Source: Prorocentrum cordatum (Eukaryota; Sar; Dinophyceae; Prorocentrales; Prorocentraceae). From it: 64,000 nucleotides of DNA. Below are positions 30,729-40,755 of the stretch, piece by piece (the stretch's first letter is position 1; each line of letters begins with the position of its first letter). The DNA lies in assembly GCA_963575745.1 (NCBI GenBank), contig CAUYUJ010015954.1:1-64000 (forward strand), given 5' to 3'. The notes under the pieces were generated by a model. That model had not been told where the DNA came from and did not search any database. It saw only the letters and a list, made by a program, of their open reading frames with translations. The position numbers were made by a program, and so were the translations under genes.

Positions 30729-30947
30729 TATCCACCGCCACCCTCCCCTGAGGCCCAGGAGCAACCCGTCGGAGGGTGCCTGCGTGCACTATCTTCCTGT
30801 GGGCGGGGAGGAGGGGGCGCAGCGCACGCGCAGGCCCCGCGCGAGGGGCGCCCGTGGCTCCGCGGGCGCCGGGCACCTCCGGGCTGCCGCCCGGCCGCCC
30901 GAGGGGGACCCGCACGGGGGGAGGCATAGGCGCGCAAGGCAGGGCCC

Positions 30948-31366
30948 AGGCGCCGCTGGCCGTGCCTGGGCGGCGCGCGCGGGGCCCGCGCAGATGCTCC
31001 CAGCAGGCGCCGGGACCAGGAGGAGGAGGAGGAAGAGGAGATAGGAGGAGGAGGAGGATGTGGAGGAGGAGGAGGAGGAGGAGGAAGAGGAGATAGGAGG
31101 AGGAGGAGAAGGAGGAGGAGCAGGAGGAGGAGGAGGAAGGAGGAGGAGAAGGAGGATATAGGAGGAGGAGGCGGAGGAGGTGGAGGAGGAGGAGGAGGAG
31201 GAGATAGAAGGAGGAGGAGATAGAGGAGGAGGAGGAGGAGGAGGAGGAGGAGGAGGAGGAGGATATAGGAGGAGGAGGAGGAGGAGGAGAGGGAGATAGA
31301 GGAGATAGGAGGAGGAGGAGGAGCAGGATATAGGAGGAGGAGGAGGAGGAGGAGGAGGAGGAGTGC
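30948..31366. repeat. GC-rich box followed by (GGA)n with ATAGGAGG interruptions
   Basis: 30,948-31,015 contains GGCGGCGCGCGC and CCCGCGCAGATGCTCCC, duplicated at 31,460-31,525. It is followed by about 345 bp of GGA with regular GAGATAGGAGG and GATATAGGAGG interruptions. Confidence 0.8.
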
Positions 31367-31677
31367 AAGCCCAAGTTGCCCCACGACGCACCAACGAGGT
31401 TGCAATACATCCCTCCATGGGGATCAGCACTACAGGGAGGTGGGCGGGTAAGGGCCTGGGCGCCGCCAGCCATGCCGGGCGGCGCGCGCCGGGCCCGCGC
31501 AGATGCTCCCGGCAGGCGCATGCCGATCCACATGCGTACCGTGGGGTGCCCAAGCCCGTCGCTGGATCGGTGACGCTCTGCGATCCTGTCCCGGCTGCTG
31601 GGCTGGCGCTGGTGCGCGCGCGCGGTGCTGCAACTCGCACGACGGGGCGGGCGCCGGGACCGGCGTGAGGAGGAGGA
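31367..31677 (+). repeat. Composite repeat family, tag A fragment
   Basis: GTGCAAGCCCAAGTTGCC and CAACGAGGTTGCAATACATC directly after a GGA tract match the tag A start of copies B (31,733) and D (40,788). After about 50 bp the similarity gives way to the duplicated GC-rich box (31,460-31,525). Confidence 0.6.
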
Positions 31678-32828
31678 GATAGGAGGAGGAGGAGGAGGAG
31701 GAGGAGGAGGAGGAGATAGGAGGAGGAGGACCAGTGTATTTAACCCCAAGACGCAGCAACGAGGTTGCAGTAAGTCCTCCCTGCAAGTTCCTTTCCCACA
31801 GGTCCCTGGCAGAATCTATCTGCATTGCGAGAAGTGGCTCTGTAGACGACAAACGTCTGAGAGTCCTCAAGCGTGCCAAAACACAGCTCCTGGGAGCCAA
31901 CGCCGCGGATCAACGTGATTGTTGCGTATTGGTCATCCTCCTCCGTACCAGAACACTTTTCATGGGACGTCAACACTACCTATCAACGTGACTGTTGCGT
32001 GCTGACAATCATAAACCGTGCAAGAACACAGTTCCTGGGACTTTGACCATACGGATATTTGAAACTGTTGCACAGTTTTTGTTAAACAAATGTGCGCTGC
32101 GCTAGGCGAGAGCCACATTTTGATAAAGGAACCACCCTCCATCTTTGAAGCCGTTGCAGTGTTGCAGATTCTAAAACGCATGCACGCAACGCTAAGGCGA
32201 GAGCAACATTTTGAACGCCACCCGCACTCCATCAGTGCATCTGCTGCAAGCTTTCAAAACGGATGTGCGCTGAGCTGGGGCGAGAGCTACATTTTGAAGC
32301 CGACCCGCCCTGCATCCGTGACTAAAAAAAAAAAAAAAAAAAAAACTGCGCGCGGCGCTAAGGCGAGACCCATACATTGAAAACCACTTGCCCTCCATCA
32401 GTGAAGCTGTCGAGAATTTCAAGCTTCAGGACCATCAATGGCGACGAAGTCTCAGTCGAAACGACTGGCCCGCCCTACCAACACATCGGGGGTGCAACAG
32501 GGAGGCGTTATCTGTGAGGGCGAGGAATGGAAGAGGAAGATGATGATGATGAGGAGGAGGAGGAGAAGGAGGAGGAGGAGAGGGAGGGGAAGGGAAGGGG
32601 GAGGAGGAGGAGGAGGAGGAGGAGGAGGAGGAGGAGGAGGAGGAGGGGGAGGAGGAGGAGGAGAGGGAGGGGAAAAGGCGGGGGGAGGAGGAGGAGGAGG
32701 AGCAGGAGGAGGAGGAGGAGGAGGAGGTGGAAGAGGAGGAGGAGGAAGGGGAGGAGGAGGAGGAGGAGGAGGACGAGGACGAGGAGAGGGAGGAGGAGGA
32801 GGAGGAGGCGGAGGAGGAGGAGGAGGGG
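31678..32828 (+). repeat. Composite repeat family, copy B
   Basis: Order: GGA tract (31,678-31,732); tag A (31,733-31,780, CCCAAGACGCAGCAACGAGG); a block with two ATCAACGTGAYTGTTGCGT boxes (31,905 and 31,982); minisatellite (32,060-32,410) of four units of 83-91 bp carrying the core GGCGAGAGCCACATTTTGAA; tag B (32,428-32,520, with CGAAACGACTGGCCCGCCC and GGTGCAACAGGGAGG); GGA tract (32,525-32,828). A 22-A run interrupts unit 4. A LINE begins directly after the GGA tract. Function unknown. Confidence 0.8.
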
Positions 32829-32850
32829 TCCGTAGCCATTCTGGCTCAAG
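32829..32850 (+). other. Dinoflagellate spliced-leader relic at the LINE 5' end
   Basis: TCCGTAGCCATT followed by CTGGCTCAAG: 21 of 22 positions match the conserved dinoflagellate spliced leader. The only difference is C for T at position 13. It is followed directly (32,851-32,870) by a second, decayed copy beginning TCCGTAGC and containing TTGGCTC. It lies 155 nt upstream of the LINE ORF1 ATG, same strand. A spliced leader in genomic DNA at an RNA 5' end indicates insertion of reverse-transcribed, trans-spliced RNA. Confidence 0.9.
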
Positions 32851-33005
32851 TCCGTAGCGGTTGGCTCTGGGACGAGAGTTTTTGGCAAGGGGATCCGCGG
32901 CCCCACCACGTTCCGTGTACTGTGTGCGGTTCGCCCCGCACTTGGTCACTCACAATTACTCGTTTACTTGCTGCTACTGCGCTCGCGTTTGTTTCTCAAG
33001 CAGCG

Positions 33006-34012
33006 ATGGGAGACTTCTCGTGCTGGCAGTGCAGTAACAAGCGGTGTGCGTACAGGTGCAACTATGTCTGGCGCGACAACTGCAGGATGTGTGGAAAAGC
33101 GGCTGGTCCGAAACCCTCTGTCTCGCTCGTCGATTATCGGGACCGTGGTGCCTGGGCCAATGGGCCGCCGACCAAGAACAAGCAGGTCAGCTTCCTTCCC
33201 GAGAGTCAGCTCGGCATCTACGCCAGGATGTCCGAGGAAGGCTTTAAAGAGGTCAGCAGCGACTGGGCGCCCAAGCTCATTGCTCGCGCGGTCGCCCAGC
33301 GCAACCGCGACAAGGGCGAGCCGAGCGCCACAGCCAAGTCGGCCAGGATCGAGCAGGACGCACTGGCGGACAAGCGTGACAAGGCCCAGCGGGCCTACGA
33401 CAAGGCGCAGGAGAGTGCCTTGGCAGCCTGCGCCCACGCTGCCAGGTGCAAGGCCGAGCTTACGCTGGCGCAGGCTGCGGTCAAGGAGGCCGCGGCGCGG
33501 GCGGCCAAGGCCTACTCGGCCATGGCTGCGAAGGAGGATCCTGTACAGCAGCTGCAGCAGTTCGCTGACACGCTCGCCCGGGATTCGCGCGTGGCCCAAA
33601 TCGCCCAGGGCCTGGCAGCTTTGGTGCAGCCTTTGCGCGATGTTGCTGCTGCTGCTGCCCCTCCCGCCGACGAGTCCATGGCAGTGGACGGCGACGGCGG
33701 TGGAGGGGCTGGCGCCGTCGGGGCTCCCGATGGCGAGGCCGCGGCCAAGCGGCGCGCGGACGCCGCTCAGGCCGCAGCCGCAGCTGCAGCCGCCAAGCAG
33801 GAGCAGGAGCACGAGGCCGCGCGTGCTGCTGCTGCCGCCGCTGCCAGGCAGCGAGCCGAGGCAGCGCGCGCCGAGCTCCTTGCCTGGCTCGCAGAGGCGC
33901 AGACGGTGTCAAGCATGAATGGATTCGTGACATCTTCGACCAGATGCAGGAGGCCGCCACCAAGAAGTTCAAGTCGACCACCGCCGAGTCTGCTGGCGGG
34001 CCTTCTTCCTAG
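33006..34012 (+). pseudogene. LINE ORF1: zinc-finger, Ala/Lys-rich coiled-coil protein
   Basis: The ATG at 33,006 begins MGDFSCWQC. Cysteines 6, 9, 26 and 29 with an intervening Asn resemble a RanBP2-type zinc finger. Residues of about 95-190 are rich in Ala, Lys, Glu and Gln with heptad-like spacing (for example DKAQRAYDKAQESALAACAH), suggesting a coiled coil. A second Ala/Glu/Arg helix (KQEQEHEAARAAAAAAARQR) follows an acidic/Gly linker. LINE ORF1 proteins commonly bind RNA and oligomerise; that role is inferred. Near 33,905 the frame must shift to reach the coding-like end (EWIRDIFDQMQEAATKKFKS) and a stop at 34,010-34,012. Without the shift, the frame runs into the endonuclease. Confidence 0.75.
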
Positions 34013-34035
34013 CTTGGCCGCCTGGACTCTGGTCA

Positions 34036-35060
34036 CCAGCTATGTAACGGGGACCGCAGGGTTGGAGGCGCTGCTCCAGCATCCCAAAGTCCTCAGCAGC
34101 AACGGCGTGGTGGTGCAGGAACATCACCTTCTACCGCATCAAGTTAATGAATGGGAGAGCAAGTTGTCGAAGCGCGGATGGCGCGCCAGTGTAGCAGCTG
34201 CCGTGGATACCCAGCGTGGCGGTTCCAGCGGTGGTATGGCGCATATGGTTCCCAAGTGCGTTGGCCTCGCTGACATTGAGCATATTCCCAGCTCTCTTAT
34301 TCCAGGCAGAGTTTCGATCAAGCATGTTGCGGGATCACAGACATTGGCTTTCTGTGGGTGGCCGTGTACTTGCACTGCAGCGAAGGATTGTCAAGTAAGA
34401 ACTGGCACATTCTAACCCAGATAGGTGATGCAGTCAAATTATCAGGACTGCCATTCATCGTGTCTGGTGGTTTCAATTTGGATCCGCACGAGCTGGAAGC
34501 ATCAGGATGGCCTGCCGCACCCGACGCTACCATCTTGGCTCCAGCGGTGCCTACATGTACGAATTCTTCGGGTTCCAAGGCCAGGGTAATCGATTTCTGC
34601 GTGGTTGCCGACTCCATTGCTCATGATTGTCGCCTTGAGGTCTTAACCGATGCTGCAACTACGCCGCATTATCCTGTGCGGCTTACCATTCCTGTGCAAG
34701 CAAGGTGTGAGCCCTGTCATGCGGCTGTTCGGGTGCCACGTCGGTTTCCTCTCGATTTACCGGTGGGCTGTGTCCGCGCTGATCCTACACCACGCTGGGA
34801 GCAGCATCGAGACACCGTCGAGCGTGCTGGCCTGGACGTGGGCATGCGCTGGCAGCTATGGGTCCAGACCGCCGAGGCCGATTTCGCGGACGCCCACGAC
34901 CTGCTGCCGCACGCCGACTCCGAGTACTTCGGCCGCGCTGAGGGCCCCCAGTTTTTTTGTGAAGGCGCCACCGAAGCCGCTGCCTGTGCGCTTTCCCAGG
35001 ATCTCGCCTGTTGCCACGTGGTGGCGTCTCCTGACCAGGTGCCTGTCTGGATTGGGGTCT
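34036..35060 (+). pseudogene. LINE endonuclease (EEP family) domain, frameshifted
   Basis: The start of the domain is in one frame (GLEALLQHPKVLSSNG, then VVVQEHHL, the Gln-Glu motif that binds the metal). Past about 34,340 it continues in another frame: VAVYLHCSEGLSS, then VSGGFNLDP, equivalent to the GDFN motif but with Gly in place of Asp. Then come RVIDFCVVADSI and TPHYPVRL, in the position of the usual Ser-Asp-His. The altered GDFN and SDH motifs suggest an inactive endonuclease. In active LINEs this domain nicks target DNA to prime reverse transcription. The tail (34,760-35,060) shows no further motif. Confidence 0.7.
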
Positions 35061-35099
35061 GCTCAGCCTGTCCCCAGTCGTGCTTGCTCTTTGCGCCTT

Positions 35100-37489
35100 G
35101 CGAGGCGCCTCGGGCCCATGTCCCAGGTCAGCAGAGCTCCTCAGTCTGAGGCTGAGCCCTGGCTCACGCTGTTGTCTCTGGCGCGCGAGCTTCCTTATGA
35201 GCTCGCTGAGCTGGCTTCGAAGGCTGCCGCCCTCCAAGCTAGCGAAGCCCTGAAGCAAGCTGAAACTGATAGGCTCCGCGGTTGGAGAGAATGGTGCTCC
35301 ACTCACAGCCGTGACGGTGGAGCCGCTCTCTTTTCATATACCAAGCCTGTCCAGCCTTGGGTCCCCAGTTCCTCGGTGCAGGTGCAGGGTGCCTCGCGTC
35401 CCGCTACTATGGCCGAGGAGATGGATTTGCTTGAGGCTGAGTGGGCTGGGTGGTGGAAGGTGGGGGTTCTGTCGGATTCCATCGCCTGGCCTGCGGACCT
35501 TGGCCGCGAACTTTCGCTTCCCAGTCTCGATGAGTTTAAAGCGTGCGTTCGCACGTTCCCCAAGAGGTCAGGATGCGGTTTCGATGCGATTTCCCCTCGG
35601 CAGCTGTTGCACCTCTCCGACGGGGCCTTGATGGCCTTGATCGATCTTTTAGGAGAGGTCGAATCCTCCTGCTCCTGGCCGCGTCTCTGGACCAAGGTTG
35701 TTTTTCTCGGCAAACGCGAGGGTGGATTTCGGCCCATTGCGCTCATTCACATTCTTGCCCGTATCCAGGGGCGTCTGCGGCGCCCGCTTATCAAGCAATG
35801 GCAAGCTCGCAATCATCGGCCACATTTTTGGTACACGTCTGGACGCAGCAGTGACAAGCTCGTCTGGGTCCAGGCCGCCAGCTCAGAGTGGGCGGCCTCA
35901 CGAGGTTTCTCTAGTGGGCTCCTCCTGCTTGACTTGCAGAAGGCTTTCGAATTCGTTCGTCACAGCGAGCTTGTGCTCGCTGCGAGTAGATCGGGGTTTC
36001 CGCTCCACCAGCTGAAGCTTCTTGTCGAGCTATACAGGGCCCCGCGGATTTCGTCGCTGGGGGACGTGTTTTCTCGGCCTCTTCTGGCCCACCAGGCCGT
36101 CTTGCCTGGCAGTCACTTCGCCACTTTGTCGTTGCAACTCATCCTCCTCGGCCCCGCTGATAAGGTTGTGGCGGCCTATCAGCACGTCAGTCTGGGGGTC
36201 GTGGTGGACGATTTTGGAGCCCATAGGGTTGGACGTGCGCAGGATGTGGTGGGAGACCTAGCAGGGGCCACCACCATGCTGCATGCTGAGCTTGAGAAGG
36301 TTCACTTGGTCGTGCATCGTCGTAAGAGTCGGGTCGTTGCGTCGTCGGCTCATATCAGGGCTCAGCTCGTCCGAAGGCCCCGCAGGTTTAATGTTCAGGG
36401 CGCTCAAACAGAGCGCAACCTTGGTATCGATTTTGCCGCTGCAGTCTGCCGCTTTCGTGCCACGCGAGCCGCTCGCAGGGCACCGGCGCACGCTCGGGCC
36501 CGGAAGATCGTCTCGCTCGGACCGCATGTTAAAAAGTGCTGGCTGCACAACATGGTGCAAGCTGCCCCCCTGGCCTCCTGTAAGTATGGGGGTGCTGTGT
36601 ACGGCACGAATTGCACAGTGCTGCGTCTCGCCAGAGCTATGCAGGCACATGTGCAGGTCGCCAAGCTGTCGGGTCGCAGTCTCACGTTGCTTCTTATGAT
36701 GTCTGAAGCACCCCGATGCGACCCCGCGTGCAAATCAAATATTGAGCCTCTGCAGATGTTTGCGGTGGCCGTCTGGGATGGTTTGCTTCCTGTGCGCATG
36801 CTCGAGCAAGGAATAAACGATGCTGTCCGTCGCTTCTCCGACCACGGAAACCCCTGGGCTGGCATTCAGGGTCCTTTCACAGCCTGCGCGGCAACTGCCA
36901 TCCGCCTGGGGCTCCAGGTCGACGGTTTCGTTTTCGCTCACTCGGTCTTGGGGCGCATCTCGGTCAGGGACGTCGGCCCCAGGACCTTTGTGATCTGGCT
37001 TCAGAGGGTGGTCGATTTTTGCCTTTGGGGTAAGGTCGCCAATAGATCGGATGTGCCTGAGTTGCAAAATGGGTGCGACCTCACTCCGCTCAGAAGCCTT
37101 CGCCCCCTCTTGCCTGTTGAGCGCGGGCATCTCAAGAGTGTGATCTCTGGAGGCCAGTGGCCGCAGCATCGTCAATGGGAGGCTGGGCTCTCGACCAATG
37201 CCATCTGTCTAGGTTGCGGGTCAGCCCCAGGAACCCTGCTGCACAGGCATGCAGCGTGTGGCTTGCACGAGGAGATCATGGAAGGAGTTCGCATTCCATC
37301 CTTTCTCACGACCCTCGTGCGAGCTGCCACTCAACCTCTTCCCCTCCTCTTTGCTGAGAGGCTGCTGCTGCCGCTTGCTCCCCTCCCTGCCACCCGTCCT
37401 GTCCCAGATAGGTGGTTCGCAGGAGGGCCCGAGGCCCTATCAGGACATGTGTTCCTCGACGGGTCGTGGATCGACCAGAAGCCCCCCCC
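35100..37489 (+). pseudogene. LINE reverse transcriptase domain
   Basis: In the frame ending at 37,574. Motifs in order: GCGFDAISPRQLLHLSD (finger region), WTKVVFLGKREGGFRPIALI (motif with Arg-Pro-Ile), GRSSDKLVWVQAA, LLDLQKAFEFVRH (motif A, catalytic Asp), PGSHFATLSLQL (motif B) and VVVDDFGAH (motif C, VVDD in place of FADD/YVDD; both Asp kept). Thumb and Cys-rich connection follow (ICLGCGSAPGTLLHRHAACG, a C-x2-C-x7-H-x3-C arrangement). The frame closes shortly after the first RNase H Asp (FLDGSW), where a C8 run at 37,482-37,489 apparently lost or gained a base. Confidence 0.85.
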
Positions 37490-38442
37490 ACGCGCAGGCG
37501 GTGGGGTGGGCCGCTGTTGCCTTGTGTCCCGATGCGTCTCGTGTGCTCTTTGTTGTGTGTGGTACGTTGCATGAGTTCTGTCAGGACATCGACTATGCTG
37601 AGCTTTTTGCGTTCTATCGTTGGCTACAGCACGCGTGCCCAGGATCCATATTGTACACAGACTCCGCCTTCGTGCATGACGGTGTGCACAAGCGTGGAGA
37701 GCGGGAGTGTTGTGGCTCCCGCAGTGCATGGTCCGAGCTGTGGCGCGCGGTGTGGACAAAGATTCACGATTGGGGTGGTCCCTCTCAGATCTGTCTCGTC
37801 ACTGTGAAGGGACACTGCACGAGTGCACGTGTGCAGCTCGGTCTCAGCAGTGCGTTTGAAAAGGCTGGCAATGATGAGGCCGACTCGTGGGCCCAGTGGT
37901 CTGCTTTTCGTGTTCAGATTGATCAGAGTTTGCGTCAGCAGGTCACTGCCAGAGCTAAGGTGTTGGCTCACTACGCTAAATGGGTGGCCCAAGTAGGGGC
38001 GAGTCTTGCCGATTTTGACTGTGAGCATGTTAAGCCTGAACAGAAGCCATCTAGTCAGTTTTCCTGTCAGCCCATGATCGTGGTTGAACCACCCCCGCCT
38101 GTCGCCACCCCTCGCCCTCTCCTGCGCGCAGATGCTGCGAACGCGCGTGTTGTAGCAGCTGATGGGCGCAGGCACCTCGTGCATCCCTTTCAGCTTCAGG
38201 AGGGCACTTGGTGCGTCGTGTGTGCAGTGTGTGGGCTCGGAGGTCGCAAAGTCTCTGCCAAGCGGTCTGAGCAGTGCAATGGACCCCCTGCGGCTTCCTC
38301 CCACGGCGCGCGCGTGTTGGCGAACCTCGCGCGCGCGCCTGCACGATACAGTCTCAATAAGAAGTGGCACCTGCTCCGCCAGCCGTTCAGAACTGGCGAT
38401 CAGGTCCGTGCGGGTGAGATTGATTCTCTCCATATTGCCTAA
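37440..38442 (+). pseudogene. LINE RNase H domain and C-terminal tail
   Basis: The first catalytic Asp (VFLDGSWID, about 37,450) lies in the reverse transcriptase frame. After the C8 run the domain continues in the frame that ends at 38,442: GWAAVALCPD, DYAELFAFYRWL (catalytic Glu), LYTDSAFVHDG (catalytic Asp), VKGHCTS and GNDEADSWA (final Asp). All four acidic positions of RNase H are therefore present once the frameshift is allowed for. RNase H degrades the RNA strand of the RNA-DNA hybrid during retroposition. A tail of about 190 residues includes WCVVCAVCG, a possible Cys pair. Confidence 0.8.
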
Positions 38443-38596
38443 CTCGTTTGGCTTTGTCTTTTCCGTGTGTTTCACCCGTGGGGTGAACGGGAGCGGGTGG
38501 TGGCGCAAGTGGTAATGGCCCCGCATCAAAGGGGGAGCGCCACCCATCCAGCTCAAAGGTGTGCGGCGAGACCCATCGTCGCGCAGGGCTGTGTCG

Positions 38597-38892
38597 AGGA
38601 GGAGGAGGAGGAGGAGGAGGAGGAGGAGAGGGAGGGGCAGCGGCGGGGGAGAGAGCGGGCGCGAGGACGGAGAGGAGGGCACAGGAAGGGCACCGTTCCC
38701 TCCTTCGGGGGGCCAGCCGGTCTGCTTCGCCGCCCCACGCGCCTCGGCGTCCTGGCTCCGCACGGCCTCCGCCAGGGAGGTCGGTCGCCCGCGTCGCGCT
38801 CCTCGCGCGCAGCGCAAGTGCACCCCCCCCACACCCCCTTCGCTGCGGGCTGCTGAGCGGACGATCATCTTTGCGAGGCGGCAATTTATCCG
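38597..38892. repeat. GGA tract at the LINE 3' boundary, then unassigned GC-rich DNA
   Basis: (GGA)n at 38,597-38,630, then GC-rich unassigned sequence. The GGA tract has the same orientation as the one preceding the LINE, consistent with insertion into a GGA array. Confidence 0.7.
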
Positions 38893-38941
38893 TATCCACC
38901 GCCTGGGAACCGACGTCCTGGTGCCCCAGCGGCCGGTGGAT

Positions 38942-39004
<63 letters not shown>

Positions 39005-39060
39005 CACACATATCCACCGCCTGTGGAGGTCCACGAGGATCGATCCCCCAGGCGGTGGAT
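38893..39060. repeat. (TA)n tract bracketed by nested inverted repeats
   Basis: The box TATCCACCG occurs four times in alternating orientation: forward at 38,893, reverse at about 38,934, forward at 39,011, reverse at 39,052. The outer arms are a perfect 14-bp pair (38,894-38,907 ATCCACCGCCTGGG and 39,047-39,060). The (TA)n tract at 38,946-39,004 lies between the inner arms. Confidence 0.85.
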
Positions 39061-39735
39061 GTGGATAAACCCCCGCCTCGGACATCCTGGCCTCTATCCG
39101 CGATGACCCCCTCGATATTGATCGTCCGAGCAAGTTACTGATCCCGCCTGTCAGAGGGCATCCAATGGGAATGTCGGCGTAGACGTGGGTCGAAGTGGCG
39201 CCCGCCTGCATGATACCCCCCTCCTCCCCCACACGGCCAATTCCGGAAATCCTGAACAAACATGTTGCCATCTCTTGGGGGCGCATCTTGTACTTCCGCC
39301 GGTTTCCGTTGGCCTTCAGCTTCCGCAGGTGGAGCCGCCCCAAGATTACTTCCGCCGTCCTTCCGCCGCCTTCCGCCGAGGAAGAGATGGCCACTCCCTC
39401 GACTCTCGAAGGCGAGGCCGTTTCTGGAACGCCTCACATACCTTCGACGTCGCGATCTTTTCGTAGCGTTGGCCCTCAAGGTCTGGTCGCCCTTCCCCAG
39501 GACCAGCGTCTTATCCTGATCAAGATGCAAGAACTTCATGCTTTGTATCCTGAAACGTCATTTTAAAAAGCCTCGGACCGTCGTATGATGTCTCCGGGGC
39601 ATGGTAAGGGCCCCGAGAGGACGAAATCGGCGAAAAAACGTTCCGTCGCGATCTGCTCACGACGCGACCTGGTCTCGGCCCTCCTCCTGTCCTTTGTCCC
39701 CGACATTTCTCTCCCCTTGCCCCTTCCCCTTCCCC
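39061..39735. other. Unassigned segment
   Basis: Frames open on both strands around 39,135-39,566 have a fairly balanced composition but no recognisable domain. Confidence 0.35.
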
Positions 39736-40175
39736 TCCTCCTCCTCCTCCTCCTCCTCCTCCTCCTCTTCCTCCTCCTCATGCTCCTCCTCCCCATCCTC
39801 CATCCATCTTTCTTAGAAGTAACTCCGCCCTGTCGCATCCCCAGACGTGTTGGTAGGGCCGACCAGGCGTTTCGCCTTAGACGTTCTCGCCACTGATGGT
39901 CCTGAAGCTTGAAATGTGCAGCAGCTTCACTGATGGAGGGCGAGTGGTTTTCAAGCTGCGGGTTTCGCCACAACTCCGCGTTCACATCATTTTAAAAGTT
40001 GCAACAATTTCGCGAACGGAAGGCTGGATGGCTTCAACATGTGGCTCTCGCCATAGTTCCGCGCACATTGGTTATGAAAGTTTACTGCAGTTTCAAAGAT
40101 GAACGTCGGCTCCTTGTCAAAATGTGACTCTCGCCTCAGCACTGTGCACATTCGCTTGAACAGTTACCCGCGCAA
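39736..40175 (-). repeat. Composite repeat family, copy C (inverted)
   Basis: Read on the minus strand: minisatellite (40,175 to 39,910) with three cores of the GGCGAGAGCCAC type, tag B (39,905-39,822; TCGCATCCCCAGACGTGTTGG on the plus strand and CCAGGCGTTTCGCCTTAGAC), then GGA tract (plus-strand TCC at 39,736-39,775). Tag B matches copy B closely (CCTACCAACACRTC). No tag A was found on the far side; 40,176 onward is GC-rich unassigned DNA. Confidence 0.8.
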
Positions 40176-40755
40176 GGGGCCCAGGTGGAATGTGGCGCGG
40201 CGGCGCCTGGCGCCTCAGCGGCGGGTGGGGGCCCTCGCTCCTCCCCGCGCTCGGGAGCCTGGGCGTCGGTCCGAGCGGCCACCGCTCGCCCCGCGCTCAG
40301 GGCCGCCCGGAGGGCCACGCCCACGCCGACAGAACCGAGAATAGCACCACCCCACACACACCACCCAACAGCACACACGTCCGAGCAGAACACACCGCAC
40401 CAGGGCAGCACATGCCGTACCAGAACGCCTCACCGTGACAGAACGGCACCTGCCACGGCACGGCGTCGCAGCACATAACATTCACCTCCCGTGACACAAC
40501 AGAGCAAGCACGCCGCCGAAGGCCCGCAGCAGCGCTTGCACCGCTCGCGCCCGCGCCCGCCCCGCCCGGGCGCGGCGCTCCGCGGCGGGGGGCGCCGCGG
40601 GCGCCCCGCCTCCCGCGCACCACGGCGGCGCCCCTCGCGAGGAACGGAGAGGGGCCGCGGGCACGAGAGGCAGGGGCTGGCAGCGGCGCGGGAAGCGCCC
40701 GCGGTGCGGGTTCGGAGGCTGGTTCGGACCAGACCGCTTTGGGCCGAGCTGGCGC
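40176..40755. other. GC-rich unassigned segment
   Basis: Contains repeated ACACACCACMC and CACACGTCC-like elements at 40,345-40,420. No gene recognised. Confidence 0.4.

Larger units (their letters stand above)
32829..38596 (+). mobile_element. Non-LTR retrotransposon (LINE) with ORF1, EN, RT and RNase H
   Basis: About 5.8 kb. The 5' end is marked by the spliced-leader relic. Coding order is zinc-finger/Ala-rich ORF1, endonuclease-exonuclease-phosphatase-type endonuclease, reverse transcriptase, RNase H. Frames change near 33,905, 34,330, 35,050-35,110 and in a C8 run at 37,482-37,489, so this copy cannot make intact proteins unless these are sequencing errors. The 3' UTR follows 38,442, with a short hairpin (CCCGTGGGGTGAACGGG at about 38,475). 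The copy ends at a GGA tract at 38,597, and its 5' side also abuts GGA. No poly(A) tail is visible. Confidence 0.85.
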
